Of a DNA stretch of 64,000 nucleotides, positions 41,810 through 49,436 are shown one piece after another (the stretch's first letter is position 1; each line of letters opens with the position of its first letter). The notes beneath the pieces are model-generated. The model ran no database searches. It saw only the letters and a list, made by a program, of their open reading frames with translations, and was not told where the DNA came from. Origin of the DNA: Bdellovibrio bacteriovorus. Lineage in GTDB: Bacteria; Bdellovibrionota; Bdellovibrionia; Bdellovibrionales; Bdellovibrionaceae. The translations under genes were made by a program, and so were the position numbers. The stretch spans positions 2,017,890 to 2,081,889 of the forward strand of contig NZ_LUKD01000001.1 in NCBI RefSeq assembly GCF_001592745.1, written 5' to 3'.

Positions 41810-42700
41810 GTGATGGATTTACCTGAAGAGTTTCGGAAAAACATCGTCGAGGTTTACGGCGAAGATGGAAAAAGGTGGTTGGCGAATTTGCCAGCACATT
41901 TGCAAACCCTCTCACGCCTCTATGATTTGCGTTCTTTAAGGCCGATGAAAAATCTGAGCTACAACTTCGTAGCAACGGTGGAAAACTCGAAACAAGAAAA
42001 ATGGGTTCTAAAAACAGGGCCCGCGGGAGCCGATTATCGCAAAGAGACTTCGTGGTTAAAGCAGAATGCTAAGGTCTCTCCGCGTGTGCATTTCTTTGAT
42101 CAGGAGAACAATGCATTCTTCATGGACTTTGTACCTTCAACTCAGACTTTGCAAGACCTCGTCTATGAAGGGCATGATGACCAGGCGACGCATGTCTTAG
42201 CGGATCTGATTGTGAAAATGTATGGCGATGGGAAGGGCATCCCGCAAGGAGTTCCGCACTTATCCACATTGATTTCCTCGTTCGACTTTCTTCACGGAAA
42301 ATTACCCCAGGCTTTTGTGTCGAAAGCCCGCACTTTGTGGCAAGAACTTACCACTTTCAGTCCTGGTGATGTTTTTCTGCATGGAGATCTTCATCACGAC
42401 AACGTTCTTATCACATCGGATGGTGCGAAGGTGATTGATCCCCATGGTTATGTCGGTGATCCGGCATCGGAAGTGGGATCTATGATTTACAATCCGTTAG
42501 GGTGGGAGGCTTTGCACGATGAAAAAGTCTTACAACGTCGGTTGTACATTCTGAGTGAATGTGTGCCTTACGATGCAAAAAAGATCCGCGCCTGGGCTTT
42601 TGTGAAAACCGTTCTTTCCATTGCGTGGACGGTCGAAGGTTCTGGAAAGGTGCCGTCGCATGAACTGCGAATTGCAGAAATTTTAGAAAATGAACTCTGA
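41810..42700 (+). CDS. aminoglycoside/hydroxyurea-type phosphotransferase (APH fold)
   Basis: The 296-residue protein has the APH kinase fold: an ATP-binding N-lobe with a conserved Lys (KWVLKTGPAG), the catalytic HGDLHHDNVL block near residue 191 and KVIDPHGYVGDPASEVG with the metal-binding Asp. The VIDPhG-vGDPa-E form is that of the APH(6)/hydroxyurea resistance kinases. It may phosphorylate an antibiotic or a metabolite. The start is GTG 41810 or ATG 41813. It is divergent from tetR, from which it is separated by an operator-like palindrome. Confidence 0.8.
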   Translation: MMDLPEEFRKNIVEVYGEDGKRWLANLPAHLQTLSRLYDLRSLRPMKNLSYNFVATVENSKQEKWVLKTGPAGADYRKETSWLKQNAKVSPRVHFFDQENNAFFMDFVPSTQTLQDLVYEGHDDQATHVLADLIVKMYGDGKGIPQGVPHLSTLISSFDFLHGKLPQAFVSKARTLWQELTTFSPGDVFLHGDLHHDNVLITSDGAKVIDPHGYVGDPASEVGSMIYNPLGWEALHDEKVLQRRLYILSECVPYDAKKIRAWAFVKTVLSIAWTVEGSGKVPSHELRIAEILENEL

Positions 42701-42777
42701 CACTTTGGCAGTGGTCAATGCCCGGATTCTTGATTGCAGGGGGCCTTCGTGTTCGAATGGGGAAAAAGGATAAAGCC

Positions 42778-43332
42778 ATGAAAATGATGAGAAAAGCCGA
42801 CAACGAAATCATGCCTTGGAAAAACGGAATGGGAGTCACGGCCCAAATCGATATTTATCCAGAATCGGCAAAGTTTCCAGACGGTGATTTTTTATGGCGA
42901 TTAAGTTCGGCGACGGTGTCGGCGTCGGCCCCTTTTTCCAAGTTTGAAAACTGTGATCGTTTGCTGGCCGTGTGGAAAGGGAAGGGTATGAAGTTGAATG
43001 ATCATGATTTACCTCCTTTGACTCCCTATAAGTTTTCCGGCGACTCAGCGATGGAAGGGGTTCTGCATGACGGAGAAGTCATGGACTTGGGCATTATCTA
43101 TCGTCGCGGAAAAGTGACCGTTGATATGACTTCGGAAGAATTTACGAAAGAAGTCGTCGCACTGAATCTGGAACCTGGTGTGCATTACTTCTTCTGTGTT
43201 TCCGGCAGCATGGCCGTGGGACAAAATCTTTTAGAAGAAGGTGATACAGTGCGGGTGGATGGTGCTCAGGCCGTGAAATTGTCAGGCAAGTTAGGCACAA
43301 AATATTTCCACATTGCGGCAATGCCACACTGA
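42778..43332 (+). CDS. hutD: HutD/Ves-family protein
   Basis: The 184-residue product has the HutD cupin pattern: MPWKNGMGVTAQIDIYPES, FLWRLSSATVSASAPFSKFENCDRLLAVWKGKGMKL. HutD proteins often accompany histidine utilisation genes and may act as small-molecule sensors; no other hut gene is near. I prefer ATG 42778 (AAGGAT seven bases upstream) to the ATG at 42718. It follows the kinase gene by 77 nt and could be co-transcribed. Confidence 0.8.
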   Translation: MKMMRKADNEIMPWKNGMGVTAQIDIYPESAKFPDGDFLWRLSSATVSASAPFSKFENCDRLLAVWKGKGMKLNDHDLPPLTPYKFSGDSAMEGVLHDGEVMDLGIIYRRGKVTVDMTSEEFTKEVVALNLEPGVHYFFCVSGSMAVGQNLLEEGDTVRVDGAQAVKLSGKLGTKYFHIAAMPH

Positions 43333-43404
43333 TGCGGCAGCTCCTCGCTTCCCAAGAACTAGATCATGTGCTCTAGTACGATCTATTCAAGCAAGTGAGG
43401 ACTC

Positions 43405-44682
43405 ATGAAAAAGGCCAACAAAAAGGCGATGTCGCCGCGAACTCAAGCAATTCACGGTGAATTCCAATCCAGCTCGTGGGAGTTTTCTCACCATTTAATT
43501 CCACCGATGACAGCGTCGACAACCTTCCGTTTGGAATCCTTGTCTCGTGGGGCTGAGGGTTTTAGTACCTTTGGTGCCCAAACCGAATCCGGAAAACCTA
43601 TTTGGATCTATGACCGACTGGAAGAACCAACAACGAAGATGTTGGAAGATCAATTAGCGATTCTTGAAAAAGGCGAGTGCGCTGTGACGTTCGGAAGTGG
43701 TATGGGGGCGATCGCTTCCACTTTCATGTCTCTACTAAAAACCGGCGAGCGCATTGTGGCCCACAAGACTTTGTACGGCTGTACTTACAGTCTTATCACG
43801 AACTGGCTTCCGCGCTTGGGCGTCGAAAATTCTTTAATCGACATTAATGACTCAACGTCTTTAGCAAAGCTGTTGGCTGATGAAAAAACTCGCGTCGTTT
43901 ACTTTGAAACGGTGTCTAATCCGATTTTGGAGATTGCCGACTTAGAAAAAATCGTCAGTCTTGTCAAAGCCGCGAATAAAAAAAGAAAAAAGGATCAACA
44001 AATTTATACGGTGGTCGACAATACCTTCGCGACACCTTGGGCCTTGCGCCCGCTTGAATGGGGTATTGATTTTGTCATTCAAAGTTTGACGAAAAATATC
44101 TCTGGTTTTGGCACCGAGATGGGCGGAGCCGTTATTGCTCCTAAGTCTTTCGAAAGCATGTTGCGTGTGGCTCGTAAAGATTTCGGTGCTATCATTCACC
44201 CTTATTCCGCGTGGCACATCTTGGTTTATGGTATTTCGACTCAAGCCATCCGCTTTGAACAACAACAGGCGACGGCATTTAAAATTGCACAATTCTTGGA
44301 GAAGCATCCCAAGGTGCAAAGTGTGACCTACCCAGGTTTGAAAAGTCATCCGCAGTACAAGCTTGCAAAGAAATATTTGAAATCTCCAGAGTCTCAATTT
44401 GCTCCGGGCACGATGATCTCCTTCCAACTTAAAGGGGATATGAAAAAGTGTCAGAAGTTCGTGGATGACATAGCTAAGAACTCTTACGCGATCACCTTGG
44501 CAGTCAGCCTGGGTTTAACGAAGACTTTGATTGAAGTGCCAGGCTTTATGACTCATTCGGCGATTCCCAACGAAAAGCGTGGGGAAAGCGGTATTGATCC
44601 TCGTGCGATTCGTTTAAGCATTGGTTTAGAGAACGCGCAGGATATTATCGATGATCTTGCCGAGGCTCTTAAAAAGGTTTAG
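43405..44682 (+). CDS. PLP-dependent trans-sulfuration enzyme (Cys/Met metabolism family)
   Basis: The 425-residue enzyme has the family blocks YDRLEEPTTKMLEDQLAILE, TFGSGMGAIAST, YFETVSNP, VVDNTFATPW and SLTKNISGFG, where Lys230 binds PLP. This family includes methionine gamma-lyase, cystathionine synthases and O-acetylhomoserine sulfhydrylase; the GFG after the PLP lysine and overall layout fit methionine gamma-lyase-like enzymes but specificity is not certain. GTGAGG precedes the ATG. Confidence 0.88.
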   Translation: MKKANKKAMSPRTQAIHGEFQSSSWEFSHHLIPPMTASTTFRLESLSRGAEGFSTFGAQTESGKPIWIYDRLEEPTTKMLEDQLAILEKGECAVTFGSGMGAIASTFMSLLKTGERIVAHKTLYGCTYSLITNWLPRLGVENSLIDINDSTSLAKLLADEKTRVVYFETVSNPILEIADLEKIVSLVKAANKKRKKDQQIYTVVDNTFATPWALRPLEWGIDFVIQSLTKNISGFGTEMGGAVIAPKSFESMLRVARKDFGAIIHPYSAWHILVYGISTQAIRFEQQQATAFKIAQFLEKHPKVQSVTYPGLKSHPQYKLAKKYLKSPESQFAPGTMISFQLKGDMKKCQKFVDDIAKNSYAITLAVSLGLTKTLIEVPGFMTHSAIPNEKRGESGIDPRAIRLSIGLENAQDIIDDLAEALKKV

Positions 44683-44687
44683 GTGGA

Positions 44688-44727
44688 ACACTGTCTCAGA
44701 CTAAGAAGTTTCATTCTGAGAAAGTGT
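44688..44727. other. imperfect hairpin after the trans-sulfuration gene
   Basis: ACACT, GT, CTCAGA and TCTGAG, AA, AGTGT fold into an 11-bp stem with a 2x2 internal loop, with a 14-nt apical loop. It begins 6 nt after the stop codon and lacks a T-run, so it may be an RNA-stabilising end or a factor-dependent terminator. Confidence 0.45.
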
Positions 44728-44776
44728 TGAAGGTGACAGACACTGTAAAAAGGGCTGACGATCAACTGCCATAAAC

Positions 44777-44792
44777 TGGCACCAGAGTTGGT
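44777..44792 (+). promoter_or_regulatory. weak candidate sigma-54 promoter
   Basis: TGGCACCAGAGTTGGT matches the -24/-12 consensus TGGCACG-N4-TTGCW with the right spacing, but the invariant -12 GC is GG. It lies 25 nt upstream of the ATG of the 3D-domain gene, which has no clear ribosome-binding site. Confidence 0.3.
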
Positions 44793-44816
44793 CTCAACCT
44801 TGCTTTTAGTGTTTGC

Positions 44817-45569
44817 ATGACAAATCAAAGTGGTCGCGAAAAAAATAAAAGAAGTGCGCTAAAGACAACGGTTCAAGTGTTTGCCGTGGGGGCGATGTTG
44901 ATTGCCGCCAATGCCAGCAATGCGCAGTTGTGCCCTAAAAATATTGCGACGACGACGACATACTTCGTGCCTCATATTAAGGATTATTGCTCATCGCCGA
45001 CTCCGTGTGCGGCTTTCAAGAAAGAAGTTCGCTTACAGGGTTCTGGCACTTTATCAGGTGGCCGTATTCTGACTTACACAGGTAAGATCGTAAAAATGGA
45101 TAACTGTGACACGGCCATTGGTGCGAGTGGAAAGTGTCTGATTCCTTTTATTTCGGTTGCGGCGGATCCACGTCATCACAGTATGGGTGATATTATTCAA
45201 ATGTCTTCTTTAAAAGGAAAGATCATCACTTTGCCTAATGGTAAAACAATGATCCATCCCGGTTATCTTATCGTGCACGACACAGGTGGTGCGATCAAAG
45301 GCGCCAACCGGTTTGATATCTTTACCGGTGGCTTCGATATGAATAACGATCACAATGCCTTCGGAACTTTAGGAAAGCCTGAAACGCAAATGGTCGATAA
45401 GACTGATTGCGCTAGCCGTAAGCAGTTCACGGTGATTCGTCGAAGTGCTCCTAATTATGAAAATGCTTTAGTTGCCATCGAGGATTCTGTCAGCGAATCT
45501 ATTGAAGAGAAAAAAGTTATGTATGCCTCAGTTATGGAGTCAGCTCCAGCACGCGCGGGAATTCAGTAA
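44817..45569 (+). CDS. secreted 3D-domain protein (MltA C-terminal-like)
   Basis: The 250-residue product has a basic N-terminus and a signal peptide (cleavage near SNAQ, about residue 37). The mature protein carries the 3D domain, with three conserved aspartates: VAADPRHHSMGD, VHDTGGAIKGANRFDIFTGG. The domain is found in lytic transglycosylases and resuscitation-type proteins that act on peptidoglycan. Six or more cysteines suggest disulfides. There is no obvious ribosome-binding site. The next gene overlaps its stop by 1 nt (TAATG). Confidence 0.82.
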   Translation: MTNQSGREKNKRSALKTTVQVFAVGAMLIAANASNAQLCPKNIATTTTYFVPHIKDYCSSPTPCAAFKKEVRLQGSGTLSGGRILTYTGKIVKMDNCDTAIGASGKCLIPFISVAADPRHHSMGDIIQMSSLKGKIITLPNGKTMIHPGYLIVHDTGGAIKGANRFDIFTGGFDMNNDHNAFGTLGKPETQMVDKTDCASRKQFTVIRRSAPNYENALVAIEDSVSESIEEKKVMYASVMESAPARAGIQ

Positions 45570-46021
45570 TGAGTAAAACGGTTTTCATATTGGTTTTGTT
45601 TTTAAGCATGATGTCCATGGGTGTTGCCAAAGCGGCAGAGAGTTCTGAGATCGACATGTCTGCACCTCCATTCTGGATGTCATCCCACGAGGAATTTAAG
45701 GACCTTCGTGAAGAGCAAAAAAAATTCTATCTTGAAAAACTGGTACAAGAGTTCAAGAAAGTAGATACTTTAGACAAAGTTACTTTGCATGAACTCAAAG
45801 AGGCGGCGGAGTGGACACCTTCATGGAATACCATTCGTCGTAAGCTTTATGTGGCTTGCCAAGACAAAGAATTGGAAAAGACTTGTGAAGAAATTGCGGA
45901 TCTTCGCATCACAGCTCTAGAAATGGGATCTCCACGAGCCCCACAAATAGAGTCCGAACCGGCTGGAAAGCCTGCCTCAGACTTAGACGCTAAAAAGAAA
46001 TCAGAGCCGGCTAAAAAGTAA
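45569..46021 (+). CDS. small secreted helical protein
   Basis: The 150-residue product has a signal peptide (cleavage after KAA, about residue 23), a helical middle with two cysteines and a Lys/Ala/Pro-rich tail. It starts at the last base of the 3D-domain gene stop codon, so the two are translationally coupled and the protein is probably a partner of the 3D-domain protein. Family unknown. Confidence 0.7.
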   Translation: MSKTVFILVLFLSMMSMGVAKAAESSEIDMSAPPFWMSSHEEFKDLREEQKKFYLEKLVQEFKKVDTLDKVTLHELKEAAEWTPSWNTIRRKLYVACQDKELEKTCEEIADLRITALEMGSPRAPQIESEPAGKPASDLDAKKKSEPAKK

Positions 46022-46114
46022 TCCTTTCTGCTAAATTACAAACTCCTCATCTAAAAGGCCCTCTCTTTGCCTGTCTCTGCATTTGCATATAGACTTAAAG
46101 AGTTGGGAGGTCCC

Positions 46115-46393
46115 ATGAGCCGAGCCGTGCGTTTTCAACCAGATCCTTTGGATCATGCCCTTATTGACTATTTAGATGAAGATACTTTTGATCCCACTGC
46201 GGTTGGCATCATTTTAAATGAATCATTTACTGGCTGCGCCTTGGTGGTGAAAGCCAGTCCCAATCTTGTGCCGAATCAAACTATCAAAGTGAAAGTGGGA
46301 CGTTTAGATCCTATGTCGGCACGCGTGGTTTGGATGGAGCCTTTAGATACCACGCTTGTAAAAATCGGTATCGAGTTTTTAGAGAATATTTAA
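46115..46393 (+). CDS. degenerate PilZ-like protein
   Basis: From ATG 46115 (GGGAGG four bases upstream) the product has 92 residues. It has the second half of the PilZ signature, NESFTG (NxSxxG), and the beta-barrel pattern that follows (QTIKVKVGRL, ARVVWMEPL, VKIGIEFLE), but no N-terminal RxxxR. Such proteins may fold like PilZ without binding cyclic-di-GMP. An upstream TTG at 46067 would add 16 residues. It overlaps the convergent DUF2914 gene by 4 nt. Confidence 0.65.
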   Translation: MSRAVRFQPDPLDHALIDYLDEDTFDPTAVGIILNESFTGCALVVKASPNLVPNQTIKVKVGRLDPMSARVVWMEPLDTTLVKIGIEFLENI

Positions 46394-47484
46394 AAGACGT
46401 CGTTAAAGAACATGCGGTTCGGATTGGCTTCGGTCACTTTGGTGACTTTGAAGTAGATCCGACCGATCTCTCGGCCATCCGTTGTTTCTACACTCACACG
46501 CCATCGACCTTCCGAATAATTCTGCTTTGAAGAAAATCCGCGATATCCTGTTTTGCGGCCTCCAGCAATACTCATCGGAATTTTATCGGTGGTCTGCCAT
46601 CCTGCACGGGGATCCAAATAGTACCAATGCAAAATCACGGAATCACTAAAGCGAGCGGGAGAAAAGATCTGAGCAAAAATGTAAATCGTGTCGCCGGGCT
46701 CGGCGGTGAAGTCTTGGTCTCCATGAGTCCAGAATTTCCACTGGGGAGTTTCATAAGAGAGAATGTATTGGCCTTCGGATTTTTCGACACCGTGATATAC
46801 GCCGATGCTTTGAATCGAAAGTGGTACTGGTGGAATCCAGCCCAAGAAATAAAACACCAAGAAGAGTGCGACGATGGCTCCGCTCGGCGCCAACAATCTT
46901 TTCTTAAGATAGTTCAAGTCTGTGGAACGAGACTTCAACAGAAGAAAAATGCCGTACATCACAAGAATCGTCAGGAGAATGGATAGAAGGAAAGGGATAA
47001 CGCCCACGAATCCTAAAAGCACAGGAACCGTCATCGAGAAAAACGAAAAAATACAGATCACAAAGAGCGCGATTTTGATTGAGATATCGCCCTTACGGAT
47101 CCTTTGTAATTCGTTAGCAACCATCACCGCTAGTAACAGGACGATGAAAATGATTGAAGAAAACATCGAGGCACTTTTGATAAAGAAAAGCGAATAGATG
47201 CTAAGAAGACTTCCGAAAAGAAAGTGCACCAGAAGCTGACGATAATCCCAGGCCTTTTCAAAGCGTTTTGGAATTTGGACTAGGCCTTGCGTCGCCAAGA
47301 AATCCCAGTAAAGAACCGTCCCTAGAATTAGCAGATAGGCAACCTGTTGACCAATTCCAAAAAGGTTGTCGATATCCGACAGCGTAAAAAGATCAAAAAA
47401 GAAACCGCCTAAGAAAAAGGCGATATCCACTTTCACTTCGTTTTCTTGGTACAGCTTATACAGGCGTTCCTTCAGTGCAGTCAT
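46390..47484 (-). CDS. polytopic membrane protein with C-terminal DUF2914 domain
   Basis: The 364-residue protein has about seven transmembrane helices in its first 235 residues and a C-terminal extracytoplasmic domain of about 110 residues with HWYYLDPRAGWQTTDKIPM and RWRVSVETTDGREIGRI, a DUF2914 signature. The domain resembles small beta-sandwiches. Function is unknown. GGTGGGG precedes the ATG. It lies 9 nt after the lipoprotein gene at 47494-48624, so the two share a transcript. Confidence 0.78.
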   Translation of the reverse strand: MTALKERLYKLYQENEVKVDIAFFLGGFFFDLFTLSDIDNLFGIGQQVAYLLILGTVLYWDFLATQGLVQIPKRFEKAWDYRQLLVHFLFGSLLSIYSLFFIKSASMFSSIIFIVLLLAVMVANELQRIRKGDISIKIALFVICIFSFFSMTVPVLLGFVGVIPFLLSILLTILVMYGIFLLLKSRSTDLNYLKKRLLAPSGAIVALFLVFYFLGWIPPVPLSIQSIGVYHGVEKSEGQYILSYETPQWKFWTHGDQDFTAEPGDTIYIFAQIFSPARFSDSVILHWYYLDPRAGWQTTDKIPMSIAGGRKTGYRGFSSKQNYSEGRWRVSVETTDGREIGRIYFKVTKVTEANPNRMFFNDVF

Positions 47485-47493
47485 AACCCCACC

Positions 47494-48624
47494 TTAGCGC
47501 GAGAGAGCTCGAAGGACCATGTTTTCTTTATCCCGTGAACTGAGGCATTCTTTATTGTCGTTGCTAGATTCGTCGACAATATAAAAGGCATTGGGTAGGT
47601 TTTCCCAATGTCGCAGGTCCGGACCTAAAGTGTATTCAACGAGATCCCCCGAGGCCATAATAATTCCCCCTCCGCCTTGAATGGCAGCGCGGCAAAGATC
47701 GTCAGAGCGAAATTGGCTAGCCACAACACATCCAGACACTCCGACGGCGACGCCGGCACTGACGCCCAGGATTCCGTAAGTTACTCCAAAGGGAACTCGT
47801 AAAAGACTTTTTGTGTAAAGAAGGGGATGATAATCCACCTCATAACGGCGAGAAAGTTTGTCAATCCATGAAGACGTTGGAATCACTAAATCAGTCGCAG
47901 ACGAGCAAGCCTTGGGAAAGCCCCCGGCAGCAGAAATTTTGTAAGGCCCTTTTTCTCTTTTAATGAAATCGGCTTTCCAAATCAACCCGGGTAAGGTGCC
48001 AACTCCATAGATTTTCCAATTTCGCTTTGTCGAAACGCCATCGCTATCAATTTCCATCAATCTTGCTTGCGCGAACTTTGCCACGGCCTTTGAGGATTTT
48101 TTATCTTCACTCAGTCTTTTCCAGTACGGGCGAGCGACTTGGGGATCAAAACGAGTCCATAAGGTCGCATGAAGAGCCGTTATAACGGGATCATTTCCGT
48201 GATTGTAAAGCTGAGCTTGCTCGTCAGTCATACTCTGACGAAGCTCAACTTGGGCGGCGTTTTCGTCATTTAAATTTAAATAGCTTAACGAGATAAGAAG
48301 GCTTAGGTAGGAGCGTTCATAAGATTCTAAAATATACTCTGTCAGAGTTCCTTCAGGAGTTGCCAGCTCGCCTATTTCAGAAGTGATACTATAGAATTTA
48401 TCGCGGTGATGAGATCGAATGTACGACCCTAAAACAATAACTTCATTGAAGCAGCCCATTTCAAACAAAGTGCTGACTCGATTGAGTTGAAGATCAGAGG
48501 ATTCCAGAACTCCGTCAGAGAAACTTTGCTGGCAGGGCACCGAAGTGAACTTCTTTGGTTTTGTTATTTGAGGTCTGCTGGCGCAAGCACTCAGCACTAA
48601 AAACAATAAACAAAGTTTTTTCAT
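47494..48624 (-). CDS. hypothetical lipoprotein with helical repeat domain
   Basis: The 376-residue product has a lipobox LVLSAC (Cys14). Residues 45-200 read as TPR-like helical pairs (YLSLLISLSYLNLNDENAAQVELRQ), and a glycine-rich hydrophobic segment lies near residues 280-325 (GVTYGILGVSAGVAVGVSGC). This suggests a membrane-associated domain. No ribosome-binding site stands out. It precedes the DUF2914 membrane protein gene by 9 nt. Family unknown. Confidence 0.7.
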   Translation of the reverse strand: MKKLCLLFLVLSACASRPQITKPKKFTSVPCQQSFSDGVLESSDLQLNRVSTLFEMGCFNEVIVLGSYIRSHHRDKFYSITSEIGELATPEGTLTEYILESYERSYLSLLISLSYLNLNDENAAQVELRQSMTDEQAQLYNHGNDPVITALHATLWTRFDPQVARPYWKRLSEDKKSSKAVAKFAQARLMEIDSDGVSTKRNWKIYGVGTLPGLIWKADFIKREKGPYKISAAGGFPKACSSATDLVIPTSSWIDKLSRRYEVDYHPLLYTKSLLRVPFGVTYGILGVSAGVAVGVSGCVVASQFRSDDLCRAAIQGGGGIIMASGDLVEYTLGPDLRHWENLPNAFYIVDESSNDNKECLSSRDKENMVLRALSR

Positions 48625-48698
48625 GAGTATGAGCTTATCAGCTTTTTCATTCGAGGGAGTGATTTCAATAGGAAATATGCGTCAGGATGACGCGAAGG

Positions 48699-49436
48699 CT
48701 ATTCCAGAGCGTAAACAACGAAAAGTCCTTCTTGTATCTCGTACTTAACGTCGTGTTCTAAAACGTCAAAGCCGTAGCGGCGGCCCCAGGTTTCTTTTTC
48801 TGAAACGGGGTGTTGGCGTTTTTGAAATGCTGGGCGGGGATCTAATTCTAAAATACTGATGATCAGGCTGCGCAGATTCTTTTCTCCAACGGGATCCTGC
48901 TTTTGAATTTCCGCGTCTGCTTCGGGAGTAAAACGCACCTCAAATCGCGGAATAGGTTCCGAAGCCCATCCTGCATTCGCGTCGGGGATAGAGTCGGCGT
49001 AAGGAATGTAGGGCTTGATATCTAAGACGGGTGTTCCATCAATAAGATCCACACTGCCGACATAAATTTCAGGCCCACCTTCCGCATCTAAATCGATTTT
49101 CTCAATGCTAACAGCGGATAGACCAATGGGATTTGGGCGGTGAGGAGAGCGTGAGGCTAAGACGCCTACTTTGCGATTTCCACCCAAGCGCGGAGGACGA
49201 ATGCTGGGCTTCCAGTTTTTTCCGCCGTGTTCGTGGAAAACAAAGACGATCCAAAGATGGCTGAATTCCTCAAGACTTTTAAGCGCGGTTTTTAAATCGG
49301 GATCGGGAAGAAGCTTGATAACACCTTTGGCTTCCGCCGCAAGGCCTGGCTGACGTGGAACTCCGAACTTGTCTTTGAACGGAGTCCTGACGTGACCGAT
49401 AGCTGCGAATTCGAAAGCCTCACCGTGTTTTTTCAT
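48699..49436 (-). CDS. trmO: tRNA (t6A37)-methyltransferase TrmO (TsaA)
   Basis: TrmO adds a methyl group to N6 of threonylcarbamoyl-A37 in certain tRNAs using SAM. The 245-residue product has the beta-barrel core with IGHVRTPFKDKFGVPRQPGL, LWIVFVFHEHG, KVGVLASRSPHRPNPIGLS and DLIDGTPVLDIKPYIPYAD, plus the extra C-terminal domain of full-length TrmO. Its start overlaps the ileS stop by 1 nt, so it is coupled to ileS. Confidence 0.9.
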   Translation of the reverse strand: MKKHGEAFEFAAIGHVRTPFKDKFGVPRQPGLAAEAKGVIKLLPDPDLKTALKSLEEFSHLWIVFVFHEHGGKNWKPSIRPPRLGGNRKVGVLASRSPHRPNPIGLSAVSIEKIDLDAEGGPEIYVGSVDLIDGTPVLDIKPYIPYADSIPDANAGWASEPIPRFEVRFTPEADAEIQKQDPVGEKNLRSLIISILELDPRPAFQKRQHPVSEKETWGRRYGFDVLEHDVKYEIQEGLFVVYALE

